Source: Ruminococcaceae bacterium UBA7101
GTDB lineage: Bacteria > Bacillota > Clostridia > Oscillospirales > Acutalibacteraceae
DNA: 16,449 bases
Assembly (NCBI GenBank): GCA_002493325.1
Contig: DKYL01000039.1
Location: forward strand, 1-16,449
Direction of reading: 5' to 3'
The position numbers and the translations under genes are program-made. The notes beneath the pieces were generated by a model. It saw only the letters and a program-made list of their open reading frames with translations. It was not told where the DNA came from and ran no database searches. This document shows positions 1-7,332 of this stretch, piece by piece (positions within the stretch are counted from its first letter, which is position 1; each line of letters opens with the position of its first letter).

Positions 1-132
1 ATCTTTTTTTAAAAGCCTTATAATTTCTTCTGTTTCAGGCATAGTGCTTTTTAACAGCAACAAAATCCTGTTGCCAAGATAAATAAGACCTTCGGTGTAA
101 TCAATTTGTTTTTTCTTGCTTTTAGCCGCCAT
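1..132 (-). CDS. Unrecognised protein downstream of spoIIIAA, N-terminal 44 residues only
   Basis: An open frame starts with ATG at 132-130 and runs off the left edge. The start lies inside the last codons of spoIIIAA, overlapping it by 11 nt, so translation is probably coupled. The visible 44 residues begin MAAKSKKKQIDYTEG and are rich in Lys at the start, followed by a short Leu-rich stretch (LLLLL near residues 24-28) and charged residues. In most Clostridia and Bacilli spoIIIAA is followed by spoIIIAB, whose product starts with a hydrophobic membrane segment. This N-terminus does not look like that. I do not recognise the family. The frame is very likely real because of the tight overlap and the bacterial-type codon use, but its function and length are unknown. 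Confidence 0.55.
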   Translation of the reverse strand, partial: MAAKSKKKQIDYTEGLIYLGNRILLLLKSTMPETEEIIRLLKKD

Positions 133-1096
133 TAAACCAAGGCAGGATGAAAAAAGGGTTATCATTATCATTCCTGCCACCTTCAAGCTTTATCTCTCCT
201 AAATCTATAATTTCAAATTCATCAGTATATGATTTTAGAATAATTATAAAATCAAACTGTCCTGTTTTAATCAGCTCATCAGTCATTATATTGCTGAAAA
301 TATCCTCCGCATCTTTCAGATGAATGGAAACGGCAAAATTGACACCTGTTGAAAAGCTGTATCTGATTTTTTCAAGCTCATCTATGCTTCCGATTTCGTC
401 ACAGACAATTAAATCAGGCGAAAGCGTTCTTGTTGCAATTTCTATGCCCTTGGCTTTGCCGAAGCCTGAAAGTATATCAGTATTTATGCCTACATCAAAA
501 TCTGCTGCAATTTCTTTTCTTTCATCAACAATGGCAACCTTTTTATACTCTCCGCTGTATCCGTTTGAAATCAGACGGGCATAGTCTCTCAAAAAGGTTG
601 TTTTTCCGCATCCGGGAAGACCGGCAACAATAATGCTCGGAAGACGGTTGCGAAACGTCAGGTCAATGATTTTTTTGGCACAGTTTCTGCACTCGTGTGA
701 AATTCTTATATTCAGCGAGCCTATATCCTTTACCGAATATATTTTGCCATCCTTGTATACTGCTGTGGAGGAAACGCCGATTCGTGAGCCGTTTTTTGCA
801 GTAACATAACCATCAATAAGACTTGACATATTTGTGTGGTATGAATGACTGCACAGCTTGTCACAGATATATTCAAAATCCTCTTTATTAATACGGATAC
901 ATCTGTCATTCAGTGTTCTGGTCAGTACTCCGCTGTGTTCAATAAAATAAAGTGTATTCAAAACATAAATTATAATCGGCTTGTTTTTTCTTAATCTGAT
1001 TTCACTGATTTTTGATTTTATGCTCTTATCAAGTGAATTTAAGGTGTCGCCGATAAATCTCGGAAACAGGCTTATAAAGTAGGATATATTGTCCAA
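122..1096 (-). CDS. spoIIIAA: Stage III sporulation protein AA (SpoIIIAA), secretion-type ATPase
   Basis: The 324-residue product matches SpoIIIAA, the cytoplasmic ATPase of the SpoIIIA-SpoIIQ channel that links mother cell and forespore during sporulation. The P-loop (Walker A) GLPGCGKTT is at residues 159-167, the family's DER motif at 191-193 and a Walker B stretch DLIVCDEIG at 228-236. The N-terminal part (about 20-130) has the SEIRLR motif typical of the family. Length is close to the usual 300-330. The start is TTG at 1096-1094, supported by the Shine-Dalgarno GAGGTG (1103-1108 on the minus strand) six bases upstream; no ATG fits better. The next gene overlaps its 3' end by 11 nt. In known sporulators this gene is under the mother-cell factor sigma-E, and a candidate site lies upstream. 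Family assignment is firm; the unusual point is that the following frame does not resemble spoIIIAB. Confidence 0.95.
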   Translation of the reverse strand: MDNISYFISLFPRFIGDTLNSLDKSIKSKISEIRLRKNKPIIIYVLNTLYFIEHSGVLTRTLNDRCIRINKEDFEYICDKLCSHSYHTNMSSLIDGYVTAKNGSRIGVSSTAVYKDGKIYSVKDIGSLNIRISHECRNCAKKIIDLTFRNRLPSIIVAGLPGCGKTTFLRDYARLISNGYSGEYKKVAIVDERKEIAADFDVGINTDILSGFGKAKGIEIATRTLSPDLIVCDEIGSIDELEKIRYSFSTGVNFAVSIHLKDAEDIFSNIMTDELIKTGQFDFIIILKSYTDEFEIIDLGEIKLEGGRNDNDNPFFILPWFNGG

Positions 1097-1122
1097 CCAA
1101 TCACCTCAATTAAACTTATGCA

Positions 1123-1151
1123 TATTCATGGTAATTTATAACAAAATATTA
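1123..1151 (-). promoter_or_regulatory. Candidate sigma-E promoter of spoIIIAA
   Basis: On the minus strand TAATATT (1145-1151) matches the sigma-E -35 consensus KMATATT fully and is followed after 14 nt by CATGAATA (1123-1130), a partial match (CAT...A) to the -10 consensus CATACAnT. Sigma-E control of spoIIIAA is known in Bacillus. The -10 box is weak, so this is tentative. Confidence 0.35.
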
Positions 1152-1164
1152 TATTGAAGAATAA

Positions 1165-1193
1165 TTATTTCTGTGTTATGATGTTTATATAAT
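1165..1193 (+). promoter_or_regulatory. Possible sigma-A promoter of the GtrA-YfhO gene
   Basis: A perfect -10 TATAAT lies at 1188-1193, 30 bases ahead of the ATG at 1224. The -35 position at 17-bp spacing holds only TTATTT (1165-1170), a poor match. The ribosome binding site is also modest (GGTGA, 1215-1219). Expression is therefore probably low or activator dependent. Confidence 0.35.
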
Positions 1194-1223
1194 GTAATAA
1201 AATTTTATAGACTTGGTGAATTT

Positions 1224-4200
1224 ATGGAAAATCTTAAAAATCAAAACTTTAAAACCACTAAGCTGTTCAACGGTGAAACGGTAAGCTATGCCCTGTCAGC
1301 TTTTATATCGCTGATTGCTTTGCTGGGAATTAAACAGCTTTTAAAAGTATTTTTCAGCGTGCCTGTTACTGTTTCGGTCATTGCAGCTTTTATTATTGCA
1401 CAGATTATTTCATATCTGCTTGAAAGAAGATTTGTGTTCAGAAAAGCAGTTTTATCATCAGATTTCAAGCAGATTCTTTTATTTATATTCAGGGCTGCTG
1501 TTAATTTCGGATTTTACAAGCTGAATGATACCCTTTTCGGCGGCATTTTAAAAATGCAGGACTCTTTTGTATGGCTTGTATCCATTTCAATGTGCTTTTT
1601 CTTTAATTATTTCTTTGACAGAACATTGCTTTTTGATTGTGCCTATGATGCAAGAAGCGTGAGAAAATCAAAAATTTACAAAGCATTTTATACAAACAGA
1701 TTCATTCTGTTTTCAGGACTGCTTGCGGCTGTATGCATTTCAATTATTTATATCATTTATAAGGTGTTCCCTTTTGGCGACTCAACGGTTATGAGAATGG
1801 ACCTGTATCATCAGTACGGTCCTTTATTTGCTGAGCTTTATGACAGAGTTGTTAATCACCAAAGCTTTATTTATTCATGGACATCCGGCGGCGGAAGCAG
1901 TTTTTTGGGCAACTATTTCAACTATCTTTCAAGTCTCCTTTCTGTTATCATATTTTTCTTTGACAAGGAAAATATATCCTTTGCAATCAGCTTTCTTGTG
2001 TCAGTCAAGTGTATTTTAAGTGCCTGCACCTTTACCTATTACCTGAAAAAATCGCAGCTTAAGCACTCCTATATGACGGCTGTTTTTGGTGTTTTTTACG
2101 CTTTCAGTGCCTATTTTCTTGCATACTACTGGAATGTAATGTGGCTTGACGGTATGATTTTGCTGCCGCTCATTGCTCTTGGTATTGAAAACATTATCAA
2201 TAAAGGCAACGGAAAGCTTTATATCCTTTCACTTGTTCTGCTGTTTGTTTCAAGTTATTATATGGGCTTTATGTGCTGCATTTTTGCAGTGCTCTATTTC
2301 ATTGCGTACTATCTTATCAGCAGTAACGTGAATGATGTTATTTCACCTGAAAAAACATTTGAAAAAAAATATTCACTCAAAGCACTTTATAACAATAAAT
2401 TCATAAACAGAGGTATTAAATTTGCAGTATTCAGCATTATTTCAGCAATGCTGTGTGCGGTCACATTAATTCCTACCTTTATCATTTTAAGGTCCTGTTC
2501 TGCAACATCTGATAATTTCCCGTCAACATTTGAATCCTATTTCAATATTTTTGATTTTATTACATCTCATCTCGCAGGTCTTGAAACAACGATAAGAAGC
2601 AGCGGTGACGACGTTTTACCTAATGTATATTCAGGAATGCTTGCAGCTATTCTTCTGCCGCTGTTTATTGTGAATAAAAACATTAAGCTCAGAGAAAAAG
2701 CTGTTTATATTGTTTTGATGCTGATTTTCCTTTTCAGCTTTGATAACAATTGCCTTAACTTTATATGGCACGCATTCCATTTCCCGAATGATTTGCCCTT
2801 CAGATTTTCTTATATGTATTCCTTTATTCTGCTTGTTGTCGGATATAAGGCAATATCCAAAATCAAATCTCTTGAAATCAGAGATATTACCTTTGTGGGT
2901 ATTTTATGGGTATTTTTCATTATTCTTGCGCAGAAAATGTCAACTACAAAAATGATGGAAACTACCATTTATACAAGCATAGCCTTTGTCATTATCTGGA
3001 CAGGCTATCTTTGTCTTGTCAGAAACGGCAAGGCTGATAAGCTTATTGCCTCTGCACTTGCTGTTTTAATATGCTTCAGTGAAGTGCTGATTGCCGATAC
3101 ACAGGCAATACTGATTACACAGAGTAATTCATCTTATAAAGAAAACTATGCTACCTATACGGAAGCGATTGACAAAATCAAAGCTGATGATGAAGGCTTC
3201 TTCCGTCAGGAACTCTGCCGACTTGAAACAAGAATGGACCCCTGCTATTTTGGATACAGCGGTATGTCAACATTTTCATCCATGGCTTATGAGGATTACT
3301 CTCAATTACAGTACAGCCTTGGTATGTTCGGCAACAGAATTAACAGCTACACCTATAATACACAGACACCTGTCTATAATATGATGTTTAACATTAAGTA
3401 TCTTCTTCAGACGGATGTAAGCATTGCACCGAGTGAAAATCTATATGATTATAAATTCACTACATCTGACGGCAAAACAAATGTATATGAAAGCAAATAT
3501 TTCCTCCCCATTTCTTTCGCAGTCAATGAAAATACAGAGCTTTGGGATACAACCGAAGGTAATCCTTTTGATGTGCAGAATGATTTTTTTGAGCTTGCAA
3601 CAGGCTTCAGCGGTGTATTTAAAGAGGTTAAGTATCTTGATACAAAATATGACAATGTCAGCGGTGACAAAATTTCTAAAAACGGAACCTATTGGTTCAG
3701 CAAATACGATGCCGATTCAAGCTATGCATATGCTGATATAACAATTACGCCTGTTAAAAACGGTAATATATACCTTTATGTTAATTCACCTGACATTTCT
3801 TCAATTGATATTTCAAGCACAAAGCTTGGCTCTCATACACAAAATATTGATGAGCCATATATTCTTGACTGTGGATATTATGAAGTCGGAGAGGAGCTTA
3901 AGCTGTCAATCGACTGCGGCAGTGCAGATGTTGAAGAATGCTATGCAGACATTTTTGCTTATACGGTTGATGATGAAATCCTCAAGACAGGCTATGAGAG
4001 ATTAAATAAAAATTCGTTGAATGTAACAAAACACAGTAATACAAGAATTGAAGGAACAATTTCAGTTTCAGAAAACAGTTATTTATACTCTTCCATACCA
4101 TACGATGAGGGATGGAGCATCTATATTGACGGTGAAAAGGCAGATACCTTTAAAATAGGTACTGCTATGCTTGGCACTTCTATTAAGCAGGGTGAGCATA

Positions 4201-4334
4201 CTGTTGAATACAGATATTCACCGAGAGGTTTAAAATACGGTGTAATCATTTCTGCCGCTTCCTTTGCAGGCGTATGCGGATATTTGATTTATACTAAGCT
4301 GAAAAAGAAAGAGGTTGATAAACTTTCCAGTTAA
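1224..4334 (+). CDS. GtrA-like domain fused to YfhO-family GT-C membrane protein
   Basis: A 1036-residue polytopic membrane protein. Residues about 20-138 form a GtrA-like unit of four membrane helices, with the family's Arg-plus-aromatic endings after helix 2 (ERRFVF, 67-72) and helix 4 (NYFFDRTLLF, 128-137). From about 160 on it is YfhO-like: the first extracellular loop has DLYHQY (193-198), which resembles the acidic loop motif of GT-C glycosyltransferases, then SGGGSSFLGNYFNY. About ten further helices reach residue 640 or so. A large extracytoplasmic domain (about 645-1000) and a last helix (about 1007-1025) follow, then a Lys-rich cytoplasmic tail. In Bacillus and Listeria, GtcA (GtrA family) flips a lipid-linked sugar and YfhO-type proteins are needed to transfer it to lipoteichoic acid. 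The fusion suggests both steps sit in one chain. The partner polyprenyl-phosphate glycosyltransferase is not in this window. Substrate and acceptor are unknown. Confidence 0.85.
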   Translation: MENLKNQNFKTTKLFNGETVSYALSAFISLIALLGIKQLLKVFFSVPVTVSVIAAFIIAQIISYLLERRFVFRKAVLSSDFKQILLFIFRAAVNFGFYKLNDTLFGGILKMQDSFVWLVSISMCFFFNYFFDRTLLFDCAYDARSVRKSKIYKAFYTNRFILFSGLLAAVCISIIYIIYKVFPFGDSTVMRMDLYHQYGPLFAELYDRVVNHQSFIYSWTSGGGSSFLGNYFNYLSSLLSVIIFFFDKENISFAISFLVSVKCILSACTFTYYLKKSQLKHSYMTAVFGVFYAFSAYFLAYYWNVMWLDGMILLPLIALGIENIINKGNGKLYILSLVLLFVSSYYMGFMCCIFAVLYFIAYYLISSNVNDVISPEKTFEKKYSLKALYNNKFINRGIKFAVFSIISAMLCAVTLIPTFIILRSCSATSDNFPSTFESYFNIFDFITSHLAGLETTIRSSGDDVLPNVYSGMLAAILLPLFIVNKNIKLREKAVYIVLMLIFLFSFDNNCLNFIWHAFHFPNDLPFRFSYMYSFILLVVGYKAISKIKSLEIRDITFVGILWVFFIILAQKMSTTKMMETTIYTSIAFVIIWTGYLCLVRNGKADKLIASALAVLICFSEVLIADTQAILITQSNSSYKENYATYTEAIDKIKADDEGFFRQELCRLETRMDPCYFGYSGMSTFSSMAYEDYSQLQYSLGMFGNRINSYTYNTQTPVYNMMFNIKYLLQTDVSIAPSENLYDYKFTTSDGKTNVYESKYFLPISFAVNENTELWDTTEGNPFDVQNDFFELATGFSGVFKEVKYLDTKYDNVSGDKISKNGTYWFSKYDADSSYAYADITITPVKNGNIYLYVNSPDISSIDISSTKLGSHTQNIDEPYILDCGYYEVGEELKLSIDCGSADVEECYADIFAYTVDDEILKTGYERLNKNSLNVTKHSNTRIEGTISVSENSYLYSSIPYDEGWSIYIDGEKADTFKIGTAMLGTSIKQGEHTVEYRYSPRGLKYGVIISAASFAGVCGYLIYTKLKKKEVDKLSS

Positions 4335-4361
4335 AAATCAGTAACAAATAATAAATTTATA

Positions 4362-4390
4362 TTTACAATATAAGTCATTTGTTGTAGAAT
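4362..4390 (+). promoter_or_regulatory. Sigma-A promoter of the prs operon
   Basis: TTTACA (4362-4367), a 17-bp spacer and TAGAAT (4385-4390) differ from consensus by one base in each box. Transcription should start near 4397. This places the ATG at 4391 at or before the transcript start and supports translation from the ATG at 4424. Confidence 0.75.
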
Positions 4391-4423
4391 ATGCGTGTAA
4401 AACTTGAGAGGAGTCAATTATAT

Positions 4424-5599
4424 ATGGCAAGACAGACAGCAATCAACATCAATTCAATTCCAATCGGTCCCCTTGGTATCATCGGTATGCCGGGCTGTGA
4501 GGCGTTAACCGATAAAATTGATAGTTACCTTGTTAAATGGAGAAAAACACAGGCACAGGAGCATGCAGAAACAATTGCTTTCTACGGCTATCAGCGTGAC
4601 ACTTATAAAATCAATGTATCAATCCCCCGTTTCGGCAGCGGTGAGGGCAAGGGTGTTATCAATGAAAGTGTCCGTGGCTACGATATTTATATTATTGCGG
4701 ATGTATTTAACTATAGCTGCACATATAATATGTATGGAATGACTGTTCCAAAGTCACCTGATGATCATTTTGCAGATTTAAAAAGAGTTATTCACGCATT
4801 ATCCTCAAAGCCTAAGAGAGTATCCGTTATTATGCCGATGCTTTATGAGGGCAGACAGCACAAAAGAAGTGCACGTGAGTCACTTGACTGTGCTATGGCT
4901 CTGCAGGAGCTTGTAGACCTTGGTGTTGACAACATCATTACATTTGATGCACATGACCAGAGAGTTCAGAACTCAATCCCTGATCAGTCATTTGAAAATG
5001 TAATGCCTACATATCAGATGATTAAAGCACTTGTCAACAATGTTGACGACCTTTCAGTAAACAAGGATCATTTAATGATTATTTCACCTGATGAAGGTGC
5101 TATGCAAAGATGCATCTACTTTGCAACACAGCTTGGTGTTAACCTTGGAATGTTCTACAAAAGAAGAGATTATACAAAAATCGTTAACGGCAGAAATCCG
5201 ATTGTTGAGCATCAGTATCTTGGTGATTCTGTTGAGGGCAAGGATATTATCATTGTTGATGATATGATTTCATCAGGTGAATCCATGCTTGAGGTTGCAA
5301 GCAAGCTGAAATCACTCGGTGCCGGCAGAATTTTTGTATGCACAACCTTTGGCTTATTCTGCAACGGACTTGATGTCTTTGACAAAGCATATGCAGACGG
5401 TATTTTTGACCGTGTATTTACAACCAACGGCGTTTATCAGACACCTGAGCTGCTGTCAAGAGAGTGGTATGTCAGCGTTGAGCTTTCAAAATACACAGCA
5501 TATTTCATTGATACGCTTAATCATGATATGTCTGTATCATCACTGCTTGACTCTGCTTCACGAATTGATAAAATTCTTACAGAGAAAGGATTAAAATAA
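4424..5599 (+). CDS. prs: Ribose-phosphate pyrophosphokinase (PRPP synthetase), long divergent form
   Basis: Makes 5-phosphoribosyl diphosphate from ribose 5-phosphate and ATP, the precursor for purine, pyrimidine, His, Trp and NAD synthesis. The protein is 391 residues, against about 315 for usual Prs, with additions at the N-terminus and in the C-terminal third. Recognisable elements are YEGRQHKRSARES (141-153, counterpart of the YARQDRK...RE ATP/flexible region), FDAHD (174-178, counterpart of the catalytic DLH), DEGAMQR (223-229), KRRDY (246-250) and the PRPP-binding loop DIIIVDDMISSGES (274-287; canonical Prs has VVDDISTGGT). The ATG at 4424 has the Shine-Dalgarno GAGAGGAG (4406-4413). 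An in-frame ATG at 4391 lies at the promoter and is rejected. The gene overlaps the next by 1 nt. The identity as a PRPP synthetase-family enzyme is strong. Whether this is the cell's only Prs cannot be told here. Confidence 0.9.
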   Translation: MARQTAININSIPIGPLGIIGMPGCEALTDKIDSYLVKWRKTQAQEHAETIAFYGYQRDTYKINVSIPRFGSGEGKGVINESVRGYDIYIIADVFNYSCTYNMYGMTVPKSPDDHFADLKRVIHALSSKPKRVSVIMPMLYEGRQHKRSARESLDCAMALQELVDLGVDNIITFDAHDQRVQNSIPDQSFENVMPTYQMIKALVNNVDDLSVNKDHLMIISPDEGAMQRCIYFATQLGVNLGMFYKRRDYTKIVNGRNPIVEHQYLGDSVEGKDIIIVDDMISSGESMLEVASKLKSLGAGRIFVCTTFGLFCNGLDVFDKAYADGIFDRVFTTNGVYQTPELLSREWYVSVELSKYTAYFIDTLNHDMSVSSLLDSASRIDKILTEKGLK

Positions 5600-6099
5600 T
5601 GGCTAAAACTCAACTTAACAAAACACAGAAAATTATTTCAATAGTGGTTGCAGTGATTTTACTTATCGCTATTGCCGGCGGCGTTTATTGTGTTGCAACA
5701 AAACAGAATCCTGTTGACGCTGCAAAATCCGTTTTCACTTCAAGTGAGGATCAGATTGTCGGCAAGTGGCAGAGCCAGAAAAGTCCAGGTCTTTCAGCAT
5801 TTGTATTCTATGATGACGGAACTTATGATTCATACATCTCAACTGTTAATTTTTCAGGTGAGTATGAAATTCACGGCAATAAGCTTACAATGAAAAATCC
5901 TAAAACAGCTAAGGAAATTGTTTATTCCTTCACTGTTACAGGCAAAGAGCTTTCACTCAAGGTAATTGAAGAAGACGGTGAAAAATCCGAAAACAAGGAT
6001 GAATCAAAATATGACCGTGTTAATGAGCTCAATCAGAAAACATTAACAGATATGCTCGGTGAGCTTGCAGGCGATAACAACGCTGCCAACGAAGAATAA
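5599..6099 (+). CDS. Small membrane-anchored protein with lipocalin-like/DUF5640-type domain
   Basis: A 166-residue protein with a cytoplasmic Lys-rich start, one membrane helix (residues 11-32), and an outside domain. The domain has GKW (55-57), FYDDGTYDS (70-78), GEYEIHGNKL (87-96) and alternating strands to about 122. This resembles the small beta domains annotated as lipocalin-like or DUF5640 (pattern GxW...DGT...GxYxIxGxxL). The tail (125-166) is acidic. The Cys at 31 is not in a lipobox (GVYC), so a membrane anchor rather than a lipoprotein is expected. Its ATG shares one base with the prs stop (TAATG) and the Shine-Dalgarno AAAGGA (5585-5590) lies in the prs end, so it is translationally coupled to prs. 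The function is unknown, and the link to PRPP synthesis may only be transcriptional. Confidence 0.8.
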   Translation: MAKTQLNKTQKIISIVVAVILLIAIAGGVYCVATKQNPVDAAKSVFTSSEDQIVGKWQSQKSPGLSAFVFYDDGTYDSYISTVNFSGEYEIHGNKLTMKNPKTAKEIVYSFTVTGKELSLKVIEEDGEKSENKDESKYDRVNELNQKTLTDMLGELAGDNNAANEE

Positions 6100-6108
6100 G
6101 TAATTTTT

Positions 6109-6139
6109 AAGGGACTAACTGTTATTCAGTTAGTCCTTT
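6109..6139 (+). terminator. Intrinsic terminator of the prs operon
   Basis: GGACTAACTG (6112-6121) pairs perfectly with CAGTTAGTCC (6127-6136) around the loop TTATT. A G-U pair and two A-T pairs extend the stem to 6109-6139. The following T-run is short (TTTGTCAT), so some read-through into spoIIID is possible. Confidence 0.75.
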
Positions 6140-6140
6140 G

Positions 6141-6170
6141 TCATATCTTATTATAATTTGCATATACATT
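6141..6170 (+). promoter_or_regulatory. Candidate sigma-E promoter of spoIIID
   Basis: TCATATC (6141-6147) matches six of seven positions of the sigma-E -35 (KMATATT). After 15 nt, TATACATT (6163-6170) matches seven of eight positions of the -10 (CATACAnT). The start would be near 6177, giving a very short leader before the AGGTGA ribosome site at 6179. spoIIID is a known sigma-E gene in Bacillus. A TATAAT at 6152-6157 has no acceptable -35. Confidence 0.55.
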
Positions 6171-6189
6171 ACCAAGGCAGGTGAAAAGC

Positions 6190-6447
6190 TTGATTGGTAA
6201 TGTAGAAAAAAGATGTATTGATTTAGGTCACTATATTGTTGAAACGGGTGCAACCGTAAGACAGGCTGCAGCAGTTTTCGGAATAAGCAAATCAACAGTA
6301 CATAACGATGTAACCAAAAGATTATCAGTGATTAATCCCCTGCTGTGCAGTGAGGTTAAAGCTGTGCTTGAGGAAAACAAGGCTGAGCGTCATATCCGCG
6401 GCGGTCTTGCTACAAAGAAAAAATATATTGAAATGAAAAAGAATTGA
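6190..6447 (+). CDS. spoIIID: Sporulation transcriptional regulator SpoIIID
   Basis: An 85-residue DNA-binding protein that, in known sporulators, tunes mother-cell gene expression after sigma-E is active, turning some genes off and others on. The family block HYIVETGATVRQAA (14-27), the helix-turn-helix FGISKSTVHND (30-40), the stretch INPLL (48-52), and the C-terminal basic segment ERHIRGGLATKKKY (66-79) are close to Bacillus SpoIIID. The start is best placed at TTG 6190. AGGTGA (6179-6184) is then an ideal ribosome site five bases away, and the distance from start to the YIVET motif equals that of Bacillus SpoIIID. The alternative GTG at 6181 would use up that ribosome site. The product ends shortly after the basic segment, a little shorter than the 93-residue Bacillus protein. 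Confidence 0.95.
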   Translation: MIGNVEKRCIDLGHYIVETGATVRQAAAVFGISKSTVHNDVTKRLSVINPLLCSEVKAVLEENKAERHIRGGLATKKKYIEMKKN

Positions 6448-6472
6448 TTTTTTTATTTCTTAGTGATATTAT
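6444..6472 (+). promoter_or_regulatory. Extended -10 sigma-A promoter of proC
   Basis: TTGATT (6444-6449), a 17-bp spacer and TATTAT (6467-6472) preceded by TGA (6464-6466) give an extended -10 promoter. The -35 overlaps the spoIIID stop codon. Transcription should start near 6479, so proC can be expressed independently of sporulation. Confidence 0.7.
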
Positions 6473-6504
6473 TATTGTATTAATAATTATAAAGAGGATG
6501 TATA

Positions 6505-7293
6505 ATGAAGCTTGGATTTATCGGCTGCGGCAATATGGCAACAGCGATTATTAAAGGAATAATAAAAAACAGCAATATTGTAAGTGAAAGCATCTATGTA
6601 TATGATACATACAAACCTGCTATGGATAAGCTTAATGGTGAATTAGGTGTTACTGCTTGTGATACAAACGAAAGTGTTATAAATAACTGTGATGTACTGT
6701 TCTTAGCAGTAAAGCCAAATGTTCTCGGCAGTGTCCTTGCTGATGTTCATATAAATAATCCACTTATTATTTCCATAGCGGCAGGCAAGGAACTCGCTTT
6801 TCTTGATGAGAATATCGGAGCTGATGCTGCAAGAATTGTCAGAGTTATGCCGAATATTAATGCTATGGTCGGTGAAGCAATCTGCGCATATTGCTATAAT
6901 GCCAATGTAACAGATAAAGATATTGAAACCGTCGAAATGCTGCTCTCCTGCTTTGGAAAATGTCTGTACATTGATGAAAGTCAGTTCTCAATTTACAGTG
7001 CAATCGGCGGCTGTGCACCTGCATTTGCTTATATGTTTATTGACAGTCTTGCAAGAGCAGGTGTCAAAAACGGAATGAAGAAGGACGAAGCTCTTAAAAT
7101 AGCTGCACAAACAGTTTATGGCAGTGCTAAAATGATTTTGGAAAATGACCGGCACCCCTGGAAGCTGATTGATAATGTTTGTTCCCCCGGCGGCACAACA
7201 ATTGAGGGCGTAACCTCATTGCAAGCTGACGGATTTGAAGCAGCAGTGCATAATGCAGTACAGAAAGCCTTTGAAAAAGATAAGAGATTATAA
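6505..7293 (+). CDS. proC: Pyrroline-5-carboxylate reductase (ProC)
   Basis: Catalyses the last step of proline synthesis, reducing 1-pyrroline-5-carboxylate to L-proline with NAD(P)H in the cytoplasm. The 262 residues are of normal length. The Rossmann loop GFIGCGNMA is at 4-12, AVKPN at 68-72, SIAAGK at 90-95, RVMPN at 113-117. The C-terminal dimer and substrate region has GGCAPAFAY (168-176; most homologues have GSGPAY here) and SPGGTTIEG (227-235), which is diagnostic for ProC. The ribosome site AGAGGA (6493-6498) sits six bases before the ATG. It has its own promoter at the end of spoIIID and a strong hairpin terminator after it, so it looks monocistronic. The position next to spoIIID seems incidental. 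Confidence 0.95.
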   Translation: MKLGFIGCGNMATAIIKGIIKNSNIVSESIYVYDTYKPAMDKLNGELGVTACDTNESVINNCDVLFLAVKPNVLGSVLADVHINNPLIISIAAGKELAFLDENIGADAARIVRVMPNINAMVGEAICAYCYNANVTDKDIETVEMLLSCFGKCLYIDESQFSIYSAIGGCAPAFAYMFIDSLARAGVKNGMKKDEALKIAAQTVYGSAKMILENDRHPWKLIDNVCSPGGTTIEGVTSLQADGFEAAVHNAVQKAFEKDKRL

Positions 7294-7298
7294 TAACA

Positions 7299-7323
7299 AA
7301 AGCACGGAATTTTTCCGTGCTTT
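7299..7323. terminator. Bidirectional terminator between proC and the APH-like gene
   Basis: AAAGCACGGAA (7299-7309) pairs perfectly with TTCCGTGCTTT (7313-7323) around a TTT loop. On the plus strand CTTGTTTT follows; on the minus strand TTTTGTTATTA follows. It lies between the convergent stop codons at 7293 and 7333 and can serve both genes. Confidence 0.85.
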
Positions 7324-7332
7324 CTTGTTTTG

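Noticed and set aside
1131..1223. Riboswitch or small RNA in the spoIIIAA/GtrA-YfhO gap
   Set aside because: The stretch is very AT-rich with no stable hairpin or known motif; only promoter-like boxes are visible.
4391..4423. Eleven extra residues on Prs from ATG 4391
   Set aside because: The ATG directly abuts the -10 box TAGAAT (4385-4390), so it would be at or before the transcript start; ATG 4424 has a good ribosome site.
5599..6099. Lipoprotein reading of the protein after prs (Cys31)
   Set aside because: GVYC does not match the lipobox and the Cys is at the outer end of a membrane helix; a simple anchor is more likely.
6181..6189. GTG start of spoIIID at 6181
   Set aside because: It destroys the AGGTGA ribosome site and adds three residues not present in Bacillus SpoIIID; TTG 6190 fits better.
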